Positions 35,546-47,500 of a stretch of DNA of 64,000 nucleotides are shown here, in pieces. The stretch spans positions 6,528,001 to 6,592,000 of the forward strand of contig JADLSH010000369.1 of the NCBI GenBank assembly GCA_016169945.1, in the 5' to 3' direction. Each line of letters begins with the position of its first letter. Positions within the stretch are counted from its first letter, which is position 1. Made by a program: the position numbers and the translations under genes. Origin of the DNA: Trachythela sp. YZ-2020 (lineage: Eukaryota; Cnidaria; Anthozoa; Malacalcyonacea; Clavulariidae). A model generated the notes under the pieces. The model saw only the letters and a program-made list of their open reading frames with translations. It had not been told where the DNA came from and ran no database searches.

Positions 35546-38500
35546 GAACGCCTGCCACGCAGGCTAACTGCTATTAGACCGCAGAAATACCTTGCGCCAA
35601 AAATATCGTGCGACAGCCATGTCATCCTTTAAACCATCTACTACATGTGATAGAGTCTTACTCCCACGGTTTAACCCTGAGATCGGGAAATTCAAGAGCA
35701 TTATGTAAAGTAACTAAAACAAAACGGTATGAAAACTTTCCTTTTCCGCAGCTAAGTCCCTCCCACAGCTGTCATTCATGCAACGTCTGTGAGTGTGAGA
35801 ATGTAGATATGGAAATATAACCGTATAGATTTGACTTTTTAACTTTATAGAAATTTTAACTAACAGCTATTTATCGTAATCTTAATTGATGTATTACCAT
35901 GTTATTCAATTATTTGCCAGAGGGTTTTAATAATAATAATTCATTCATTCATTTTCCCGTTAAATATCTGCTAATACAAACTTGTTATCATCCTCTCTAT
36001 GAAAAAATCTCGTAGTCGTTCTCGTAGCCGTTGTCGTAGTCGTTCTCGTAGCCGTTGTCGTAGTCGTTCTCGTAGTCGTTCTCGTAGTCGTTCTCGTAGT
36101 CGTAGTCGTAGTCGTTCTCGTAGTCGTTCTCGTAGTCGTAGTCGTAGTCGTTGTCGTAGTCGTTCTCGTAGTCGTAGTCGTTCTCGTAGTCGTAGTCGTT
36201 CTCGTAGTCGTAGTCGTTCTCGTAGTCGTAGTCGTTCTCGTAGTCGTTCTCGTAGTCGTTCTCGTAGTCGTAGTCGTTCTCGTAGTCGGTCTCGTTGTCG
36301 TTGTCGTAGTCGTTCTCGTAGTCGTAGTCGTTCTCGTAGTCGTAGTCGTTCTCGTAGTCGTAGTCGTTCTCGTAGTCGTAGTCGTTCTCGTAGTCGTTCT
36401 CGTAGTCGTTCTCGTAGTCGTAGTCGTTCTCGTAGTCGGTCTCGTTGTCGTTGTCGTAGTCGTTCTCGTAGTCGTAGTCGTTCTCGTAGTCGTCGTTCTC
36501 GTAGTCGTTCTCGTAGTCGTTCTCATAGTCGTAGTCGTTCTCATAGTCGTAGTCGTTCTCATAGTCGTTCTCGTAGTCGTTCTCGTAGTCGTTCTCGTAG
36601 TCGTTCTCGTAGTCGTTCTCATAGTCGTAGTCGTTCTCGTAGTCGTTCTCGTAGTCGTAGTCGTTCTCGTAGTCGTAGTCGTTCTCGTAGTCGTGGTCGT
36701 TCTCGTAGTCGTTCTCGTAGTCGTTCTCGTAGTCGTTCTCGTAGTCGTTCTCGTAGTCGTTCTCGTAGTCGTTCTCATAGTCGTTCTCATAGTCGTAGTC
36801 GTTCTCGTAGCCGTTGTCGTTCTCGTAGTCGTTCTCGTAGTCGTAGTCGTTCTCGTAGTCGGTCTCGTTGTCGTTGTCGTAGTCGTTGTCGTTGTCGTTG
36901 TCGTTGTCGTAGTCGTTCTCGTAGTCGTTCTCATAGTCGTAGTCGTTGTCGTAGCCGTTGTCGTAGTCGTAGTCGTTCTCGTAGTCGGTCTCGTTGTCGT
37001 AGTCGTTGTCGTTCTCGTAGTCGGTCTCGTTGTCGTAGTCGTTGTCGTTGTCGTAGTCGTTGTTGTAGTCGTTGTCGTAGTCGTTCTCGTAGTCGTGGTC
37101 GTTCTCGTAGTCGTTCTCGTAGTCGTTCTCGTAGTCGTTCTCGTAGTCGTTCTCGTAGTCGTTCTCGTAGTCGTTCTCGTAGTCGTAGTCGTTCTCGTAG
37201 TCGTTCTCGTGGTCGTTCTCGTAGTCGTTCTCGTAGTCGTTCTCATAGTCGTAGTCGTTCTCGTAGTCGTTCTCGTAGTCGGTCTCGTTGTCGTTCTCGT
37301 AGTCGTTCTCGTAGTCGTTCTCGTAGTCGTTCTCGTAGTCGTTCTCGTAGTCGTTCTCGTAGTCGTTGCCGTAGTCGTTCTCGTAGTCGTGGTCGTTCTC
37401 GTAGTCGTTCTCGTAGTCGTTCTCGTAGTCGTTCTCGTAGTCGTTCTCGTAGTCGTAGTCGTTCTCGTAGTCGTTCTCGTAGTCGTTCTCGTAGTCGTGG
37501 TCGTTCTCGTAGTCGTGGTCGTTCTCGTAGTCGTTCTCGTAGTCGTTCTCATAGTCGTAGTCGTTCTCGTAGTCGTTCTCGTAGTCGGTCTCGTTGTCGT
37601 TCTCGTAGTCGTTCTCGTAGTCGTTCTCGTAGTCGTTCTCGTAGTCGTTCTCATAGTCGTTCTCATAGTCGTAGTCGTTCTCGTAGCCGTTGTCGTTCTC
37701 GTAGTCGTTCTCGTAGTCGTAGTCGTAGTCGTTCTCGTAGTCGGTCTCGTTGTCGTTGTCGTAGTCGTTGTCGTTGTCGTTGTCGTTGTCGTAGTCGTTC
37801 TCGTAGTCGTTCTCATAGTCGTAGTCGTTGTCGTAGCCGTTGTCGTAGTCGTAGTCGTTCTCGTAGTCGGTCTCGTTGTCGTAGTCGTTGTCGTTCTCGT
37901 AGTCGGTCTCGTTGTCGTAGTCGTTGTCGTTGTCGTAGTCGTTGTTGTAGTCGTTGTCGTAGTCGTTCTCGTAGTCGTGGTCGTTCTCGTAGTCGTTCTC
38001 GTAGTCGTTCTCGTAGTCGTTCTCGTAGTCGTTCTCGTAGTCGTTCTCGTAGTCGTTCTCGTAGTCGTAGTCGTTCTCGTAGTCGTTCTCGTAGTCGTTC
38101 TCGTAGTCGTGGTCGTTCTCGTAGTCGTTCTCGTAGTCGTTCTCATAGTCGTAGTCGTTCTCGTAGTCGTTCTCGTAGTCGGTCTCGTTGTCGTTCTCGT
38201 AGTCGTTCTCGTAGTCGTTCTCGTAGTCGTTCTCGTAGTCGTTCTCGTAGTCGTTGCCGTAGTCGTTCTCGTAGTCGTAGTCGTTCTCGTATAGCCGTCG
38301 TCAAATCTAAAGTTCCGTAATGGCATGACTCATGAATATACAGTATATTTAATATAATATGTGAATAATCATTTATTTAGGGTTGGCAAGCCGTACAGAT
38401 CAGGAAAAGATGTAGCATATGACTATAAACATGTACTTACTTTCACTGATAAACCCAATGAATTCAGGGTAAGTCTCAATTAATGGTCTGAGTAAGACAA

Positions 38501-41500
38501 AATTCATTTGCTTGCATATTTTATTGCATGTCCGTTGTTCAGCTTGAAATTTCAAGAAACTCCATACCTCCGCCAGCAAATTATATCAAGTATTCATGCA
38601 TAAATTATACATGCATTAATTACGCATTCGGTTATTTTCAGCCAGGAAAAGCAAGACAAACTTTGTCCAAGTTGAACCAAAATTTAAATCGGTTTGTCCT
38701 TGGTCTACGGCCATTAGCTCCACAAATTTTCGTATTAAACTGTTTGATCGTATTTAAGTGATACAAGCACACACACACACGCACACACACACGCACACAC
38801 ACACGCAGCCAATCACATTACAGGATACTTCATATTTATCTGTCATGTAGTCAACTTACTTTTCTGCCTAAATAAAAAGTTCCAGAAAAATTCTGGAAAG
38901 TGCGTTTGAAAGTTATGGTGCTTTCTCAATGTATTAATTTTAATTATTGTAATTCATATGCTTCAGATGGTTGTTGATTTCCTGCTAACTTTAGTTCGCT
39001 TTTTGTCTTCACTTTGTCGGTTTGGTTTGTTCTAAAGTCCACTGTATATTTGGCAAAAAGATGCACTGCTCATGCAACCAATCAGAACGCGCGAAAACGT
39101 ATTTATTACGCGAAATTTATACTAAAATTGTATCTATTCTATATATACTGCCACACATATATACAATTTAAGATAAGATCTCGTGTTGTTTTTGTTACTT
39201 TTTCAGGACAAGATCGATAAACAAATAAGTTCTGGTAATCGTGATGTGCCAGAGGGTACGTTCGACGCTTTGATGCAAGTCGCAGCCTGCGAACAGGTTC
39301 GTTTCCACCATATACTGTATGTGCTCTTTTCGCTTGTGTTAGAACAGGTATTGGGCGTTTTGTACTTCTGGCAGACTTTGGAAAAGGAATAGGTGAAAGT
39401 TGTGCGAAATTTGGCTAACAATCCATCAACATATATGGTAACAAATGCACTAAAACACTGTGCCACCAATAACAACTGTTCTAGAATAATCGTATATTTG
39501 AATGTTGAAGGTTTTTTGTAGATGGAATGTTCGAGCGCAATTTTTATAGTTACATCATTATTTTAGACCTAACCAGGAGAAGTTGCGAAAAATACAATTC
39601 TTCTGGCCGGAATCGAATCTGCGGCGTTGCGATCCATGCATAAGAAATGCAACAAACCATTAATACCAAACGACAAATACAAATACCTCATTATTTTAGT
39701 ACAATTTGATTTCAGGAACTAGAGTGGGGGACGAAAGATACAACACGACGTATGGTACTTATTGCAACTGATGCTACATTTCATATGGCTGGAGAAGGCA
39801 GGGTAATGTTGATTATATTTTGAAATACTGTAGCATGTGTCGTTCTTGTGGACCCTTTAACACATCAAGAGTGTCATCCAGTCACGATACAGTGATCGGA
39901 ATGTTCCATTGTCTTTTCATTGTTTTGGAAATCCCTAAACCTAGGACCACGTCTCACATGTGACAGTCAGTGGCGTTCAACCACATCAAAATATATATCT
40001 CTGCCTCTGCTAAAAAGAGAACTTAAGCGTGGTGTACGGCACCGTAATGACTACAGCCGGTCTTGGATCGAACAAGTGTGTTGTTTTCTACATAACATAA
40101 CAAAACAAATATATTCATTTTTACCTTGCATTCCTTAGTCTTGGGTGAGACTATAGTTGAACGGGATTTCCTGACCTAATTAAAATCTGTTTCAAGCTCC
40201 CGGCGACGCTTTGCGTGCGTAAGTTTTAGCATACGTGTCCACAGGTAGATGCAGTGGACGGTATTTTATGGGAATGATTTCTGTTGTTTAGTTTGGTGGT
40301 ATTTTAAAACCAAATGATGCACAGTGTTCGCTTGGAAAAAAGGCTGGTGCTCTTGAGTATACCAAGGATCTGGAACTGGTAAAGTTCACTGATCTGCAAA
40401 TAATACTGTATCTATTGTGTAAAAATTATACTGGAAGTCAACCATTACCACTGAACTATTAGTAAACTGGAACGCTAAACCTATGATCATGTCCTATGAT
40501 TGGTTCCAATGCGCGGGAAAATGAACTTTCAAACGTGCCAAAGCTCTGACCTCGCGCTGACCAATTCATTTGTTCAAGTTCCTCGAGATATTCATACACT
40601 TCCTGTGAAAGTTGACCAATCACAATCCGTATGTGATTTGAATACGAATCAACTGACCAATGAGGAACTGATCCTGCATTGCAGGAAGTAAACAATATTC
40701 AAAAATCAAGAATTCGGTTGTTTTCATGTAACTGAAATTCTTCAAATGTGTTTACATTTGTGCTCAGAAAAACGTTTAATTGAAATACATGTATGGCTTC
40801 TCAAGAAAAATGTCAAAGTGTTGAAGATTTTCTATGGTTTAGAAAACGGTTTAGAACCAGAATTGAATAAATATGCAATGCCGCGTTGCGAGATCAAGGT
40901 TTTACTTCAACAAATATAACAAATATTCATTTTATTTTTAGAAACTAAGCGATCAAACGTGGGGGTTTTCTAATCTATATTTCAAAGGAAAATGTCACTT
41001 TCATCTGTTTACAATATATATTTTTTCCCGTTAACTCTTTTAGTACAGTAAAAATAATGGAAGTGTATGACAAAAATGACAGGCGTCATTTTATAGTGCA
41101 ATAAATGTCAGTGGCAAATTTTAGTTTATAGACCAAGTAATTTATTGTAAAGGTATGAAGAAATTTGTTCAAATTTGTTCTCTGTATGAAATTGTAACAA
41201 ACTTTACTGTAATATAGCAATATTATTAGAAACAATATAGATTATAGTACAATTTTATAGTTTTAAAACACAAATATGTATTTATGTACAAACAGTGAAA
41301 GTGTTTATTTTTGTGGCGCTATTTTGAGGATCGATTCTGATATATAATACGATAATAAATAAAAAAAGTTAAACAAGTACATAAATACATATTTGTGTTC
41401 TAAAACTATAAAATTGTACTATGATCTATATTGTTTATAATATTACTATATTACAGTAAAAAATATGTTACAATTTCATACAGAGAACAAATTTGAAATT

Positions 41501-44500
41501 TAGAAAAAACTTTTCTTCATACCTTTACAATAAATTATTTGGTCTATAAACTAAAATTTGCCACTGACATTCATTGCACTATAAAATGACGCCTGTCATT
41601 TTTGTCACACACTTCCATTATTTTTACTGTACTAAAAGAGTTAACGGGAAAATATATATATTGTAAACAGATGAAAGTGACATTTTCCTTTGAAATATAG
41701 ATTAGAAAACCACCACGTTTGATCGCTTAGTTTCTAAAAATAAAATGAATATTTGTTATATTTGTTGAAGTAAAACCTTGATCTCGCAACGCGGCATTGC
41801 ATATTTATTCAATTCTGGTTCTAAACCGTTTTCTAAACCATAGAAAATCTTCAACACTTTGACATTTTTCTTGAGAAGCCATACATGTATTTCAATTAAA
41901 CGTTTTTCTGAGCACAAATGTAAACACATTTGAAGAATTTCAGTTACATGAAAACAACCGAATTCTTGATTTTTGAATATTGTTTACTTCCTGCAATGCA
42001 GGATCAGTTCCTCATTGGTCAGTTGATTCGTATTCAAATCACATACGGATTGTGATTGGTCAACTTTCACAGGAAGTGTATGAATATCTCGAGGAACTTG
42101 AACAAATGAATTGGTCAGCGCGAGGTAATGTATCGAATCAATATTTGAGGAACACTTCAATTGGAACGACAGTAAACAATATCAAATATTTTTCTACATA
42201 ATGTAATATCTTCGAACTCTATCCGGAAGACCCAAAAACTCAGAAAAAAAACAAAAAGTGATTTTTGCTGTTTTGTTCCTGTAATATATTAGTAGTTGCA
42301 AGTACTGTACTTGAGTGAAAAGTTCAATTGTCCTAGTATGCTCTACGATGAAAAAGGAAAGCGTTAATGAAAGTTAAAGTGGCAAAATTTATACGGTGTT
42401 TTAAACTATATTTTTCATTTGCCACTACCTACATGTCGACCATCACGCCCCCTGACTTATCATTCCAGTTTACTTATAGTTCAAAGGCCATTTCTAAGAA
42501 ACCAACTGCATAACATTGTTTGAGGTGCAGGTGCTTTATATGCTAAAATACTGTAATATAGTAATCAAGTTTGGACAACGTGTTAAGAAGAAGCCAGTAA
42601 TTTTCCCCCTACATTTGATCCTTTAGTAATGGCGGATTTTATTGTCTAACAGTGTTTCACTGGCTTCATTCTGCACCAGTGAACAATGAGTTGAGCCTTA
42701 CAGTCTTGTCTTCAGATCAGTGGTAAAGTTATCTCTTACAATCTCCATCACTCAATATTTGTTTTCTATTTTTAAATATTCCTGACCCTTTTACTAACAG
42801 GCGAGTTTTAGTTAAGTGTTTCATATTTTGTTGCACGTGATAGTCAACTTCAAATGTACGGTTTTTTAACACTTATGATGTTTTAAAACACTTACTTCAT
42901 TTGCCAACGACGCAAGGTCAGTACGATTTGGCCCTCTGATAACTGTTTGTCCTTTTCGAGTTGACCACTAATATCTCACTCCACCTATCCTAATTTAATG
43001 CTAATAGGCCGTGGGATGAGGGTCGAAAATGTTCAATTCCGTAGCACCCCTCGTGTAACTACATAATTTTTACATGAATGGATAGATTAGAACTTACTTA
43101 GTTAGAATCCGCTTCCCCCCAAGCGAAATAGTTGCACAAATTGAAGTACAACCTCTCCAAAGTTCGGGCTTTCTCGTGTTTCGAAATCCATGAACGGCCA
43201 TTGTTGTGTTACAACTACGCATGCGCTTGACCACAAAACACTTAATGCGCATGCGCAGATAGGAAAACTGATCTCAACGCAGACTGGACAAGAAAAAAAT
43301 TATGAAATGTGCGAAAGCAGGGCTGAAGTAATATAAGATGACATCGGATTGTTTTAAAAATATATGATATTTTTATGTTCTGTGCATTTTACCATTAAAA
43401 TGCCAAACATTCTGAGCAATGTACCGTGTCAAGCCCTCGCCAGGAACACTTCCAAGCCAACATTACAATAATAACTTATTAAAAATATGATGTTATTTTA
43501 TACTACAGCAATTGCATGACGTTTTTGCAAGCAAATCTGTTTTTCAGGCTTTAAATATTATCACAATCCTAAACATTATAGAACACGCATACCGTAATTT
43601 CTCTATTAATTTGGGGGGGGGGGGGCTTATTTCTAATATATACAAAGAGTCTGTTTGCACGTTTGATTCTCTTTATAAATATACAACATCGGGTACAGTG
43701 ATGTTACGTACCAAAGTATCAGTAAAATATCATAATTATCTTTAAAATACAATACTTTCATGCTTCACAATTTTATAAATTAATTGCTTACAGGAGAGGG
43801 GCAGGGGGGTGCTTAATAGATAAATTACGATATGCCATAAATAAGTATTACTCGGTGTTCACAATCTTATTTATTTTCTAACTCTCTTCCCATCAATTTT
43901 ATTAGTCCAGGTTCCTTGTTTATTTATGCAGTTGCCTTCATCAAATTCTTCATCACTATTTTCAGCTTTACTCAACATATGTTCCTCAACTAAATCAGAA
44001 GTATCGAAGTTCTCAGCATACACAATTTCACTAACATTTCTAGATTTAGGCAAATAGAATACCAGCTGGGGATAACTGTTAATTAGCTGCTGCTTGAGCT
44101 CGGAAGACCTGTATTTCGATGCATCTACATTCTCAGTTTCTTTAGCAATGACAACAAATTTCTCAATCATGTACTTTATTGCTTTTCCCTTGAGGATTTC
44201 AGTTTCAATGACTTCTTTACAGAATACATTGTAAGATATTTCATACACTGGTGGTGCACATGTTGTGGTCGTCTTTGCCTCCCTTGCAAGGAATATGGTA
44301 TAGTTGCTATAGCAAACTTTGTGGTAGCGGACCTCCAATGCAACACAGTCTTTATCTCTAATCTGCACAAGTATCCGCTCATCATTTTTCCTCTCAGCAG
44401 CTGTACGTAATAAGCCAGCATCAATTGTACTTGCCAACACTAGTGGTGTTCCTCTTCTCTTTTGTGTTTTCTACACAAAACATACAAGTTTAGAATGCCT

Positions 44501-47500
44501 GTTTAAAAATGGCATTTACCAACTAAGGGCCTGTTTATATGGAACCCGGGCTGGCTCGCTGACCGGGCCAGCCCGCTTAGCAAGATCTCGCCATGTAATT
44601 GATTTTATAGTAAAAACTACTGTGCGTTTATATGGACAAGCGGGCTGGCCCGGTTCCAGAGATCTCACTTGAAAAAGGCGAGATTAGCTTACCAGGATGA
44701 AAATTTCCCCATATAAACACTCACTAACCGGGTCATCCCAGTTGCCGGGATGAAAGTTGAAAGAGACGCCACCACCAATTTGTGTGTAAGCTATTTTTAA
44801 GAACTGTCAAAACAATGTCAAAGGTCAAAACAACAAAATCATCCCGCCTGCTGGGATGAAATGTTCTCATATAAACACAAGACAAATTCATCCCGCTTAC
44901 CGGGCTGGCCCGGTCAGCGAGCCAGCCCAGGTTTCATATAAACAGCCCCTAAAGCAGGGTGAATTTGACAAATTAACCAGGTATTAAAATAAAGCTACTC
45001 TGGTTTGTAAAGTTTATGAACATTGTGTTCATAAACTTTACAATCCAGAGTAGCTTATATTATGCTTGTTTAAATAAACTTATTATCTGGATAATTAACC
45101 CATTAAGATCCAATGCACCCATATAGGTATATGCACAAGACAGTAAGGCACAATATGACAACTTTTCCACCAAAAGGTGGTCCATAGAATATAAAGATAC
45201 TGTACACAAGAAATTGTACATAATCATACCTTGTCTCTTGAAACCAAGACGAATCTCTTCCACAAATAATGCAGCATTCTGGTAGTACATGCTTGTTTCT
45301 TTGAGGCAAGGTCTTACTTGGTTCCACTGAAATGACTGAATTGCGTGTAATCTTTCTTCTGGGTTCCACGGCTGGTAAATGCTGGTTCCATGTGGCATGT
45401 GTGGTCTACGGTATTAGTGACCTTTTCCGTGCTTGTACTAGCTCCGTTTTCCTACGGATCTTTTCTTCATCGCTAAATTTCTTGTAGCATTTCATGTGGT
45501 GGTACCATTCTAAATCAAAACTTTCGTTTGTGTTCTCTGCCAAGTATGAATAATTGACGAATTCGTCATCAAACTTATCATACGAATCCTTCGCTATCTC
45601 AGCTTGCAGGCAATTAAGTTTCGCCCATTTATTCCTGCAATCGACAAATTTCTTAAGCCTTTGACGAGTAACTTTAGAAAGTTGCTCGGTTACGCCTTCA
45701 AAATGCATAAAACATGAGGATATTCGAATTTTCGACATATCGTCATTAGTAGCCATCTTGAATATGCGTGTTTTATTGAGATCAGTTTTCCTATCTGCGC
45801 GTGCGCATTAAGTGTTTTGTGGTCAAGCGCATGCGTAGTTGCAACACAACAATGGCCGTTCATGATTTCGAAACACGAGGAAGCCCGAACTTTGGAGAGG
45901 TTGTACTTCAATTTGTGCAACTATTTCGCTTGGGGGGAAGTGGATTCTAACTAAGTACGTTCTAATCTATTGATTCATGTAAAAATTATGTAGTTACACG
46001 AGGGGTGCTACGGAATCTGTTTTCTAAGCATATTTTCGACCCTCATCCTACGGCCTATAATAATGGAGAATTGTGCATTAAAGTAATCAAGCCGTCATAA
46101 GGAAAGTCACTTTATTAAGTCATAATTTTACCACAAAGGATTTCGCGATTTTCATAATGCTTGATAATTACTTAGTCATGATTGCTCAAAAATGTAAATC
46201 TTAGGATAACAGATGTGAGCCATCGTAATATACCCCCCAGCACTATCCAAGTATCCATTGTCCTTTACCTCCAATATATAAAAATATAGCTGCTGTAGTT
46301 TTCGATATTTTTCATTTATCACAGGATTATCCGACAGTGAACCAAGTTTATCAAAGACTGCGAGAATCCCAAATTCAACCAATATTTGCGGTTTATAACA
46401 GTGCCGGCGATAAATCTACTGTACCAACGTACGAGGTAAGATTGTTTAGTAAGGGTGGGAAATAAAGGGACACTATAAGCGATTAGTTCTGGTGAAGTAT
46501 ATTTTTTGTGATGCTTTTTTCACACGACGAGATCATACATTCTTAAAATCACTCATAGTTTCATAATTCAAGAGCAAAACACAAAGGAAAACAGTACCAT
46601 ATTGTTGTCTTGACATCCATATAAGTTAAGATCACATTCGCGTTCAATTGCTCTTCAAATAGTAGCTTGTTTTTCGACACATTTTCTTAAGGAGTTTCAA
46701 AGCACTATAATGAACTACTTGTGTATTAACCTTAGCGAAATTTCTTGACTGTTGGGAAAATACTGCACTGTACTGTAGTCTGCATTGTACAGTACTGTAA
46801 TGTAGTATGCACTGTACTGTAATGTACTGTAGTCTGCATTGTAATGTATTGTATTGTAATGTACTGTACTGTATTGGTACTGTAATGTATTGGTACTATA
46901 TTGCACTGTACTTTATTGCGATTGTACTATACTGTAAATAGATGTATTCGCAAGTATAATACTGTAATTAGGTTATCATCAGTATTTGCCTACAGTTGCT
47001 CTTAGTCTTTTGGTTTCTGTGTCGCTGTACTATAGTTCAAATAACATGACGTATTGCCCGCAAGGAAAGGCTTCATAATGATGTTTAAACTTTAGGCTGT
47101 CATAAAGAACTGGAATCATATAAGTGCCACTTTGGGACGATTGGATGGAGACTCGAGCAACATCATCCAGCTTATTGGAGATAGCTACAATGTGAGTGAA
47201 ATGTTTTAGCTATATAGTTTACATGTTTTGATGGACAACACGACTTTACGGTACATGCATGCACAGAATGGAAACGCGAAATGTTTAACAGGGTTATTAC
47301 AAAATCTTTACAGATGTATACTGTTATGGCATCCAGGCTAGGGCATCCAGGCTAGGGCATCCGGACTAGGGCATCCGGACTAGGGCATCCAGGCTAGGGC
47401 ATCCGGACTAGGGCATCCAGGCTAGGGCATCCAGGCTAGGGCATCCGGCTAGGGCATCTGTGCTAGGGCATCCGGACTAGGGCATCCGGACTAGGGCATC

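Larger units (their letters stand above)
33751..35570. mobile_element. Foldback MITE with 9-bp target duplication, interrupted by a LINE
   Basis: The left part is 33751–33978 and the right part 35546–35570. The termini TAGCCTGCGTGGCGGGCGTT and its complement, the inner CTACCTCCCCCACAATAG arms and a GCGCGC-rich hairpin give an element of about 255 bp once the LINE is removed. ACTGCTATT flanks both ends. Confidence 0.75.
33650..35780 (+). pseudogene. LINE RT C-terminal fragment split by a foldback MITE and a second LINE
   Basis: 33655–33750 reads QLEDVQRRALRIIYPVLEYD then DSLRISELPLL. After the inserted elements the frame resumes at about 35571 with LLDRRNTLRQKYRA and later LTLRSGNSRALCKVTKTKRY. 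These are successive C-terminal blocks of one LINE. The break carries a 9-bp direct repeat, ACTGCTATT, on either side of the inserted MITE. Confidence 0.75.
43005..46057. mobile_element. TIR DNA transposon of unassigned family, 3.05 kb
   Basis: The inverted ends are about 275 bp (TAGGCCGTGGGATGAGGGTC and its near-complement), flanked by TAA on both sides (43002–43004 and 46058–46060). The interior has a minus-strand gene in at least two pieces and a Harbinger-like MITE inside what would be its intron. The TAA duplication fits PIF/Harbinger or ISL2EU-type elements. I do not see a DDE motif. Confidence 0.7.

Noticed and set aside
35960..38326. Serine/arginine-repeat protein (about 770 codons) and antisense threonine-repeat protein
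   Set aside because: These open frames are by-products of a stop-free 6-bp tandem repeat. Three frames are open at once, and the array lies in an integrin intron.
46715..46906. Tyr/Asn-rich minus-strand protein
   Set aside because: It is the antisense of a TACTG/TAATG microsatellite.
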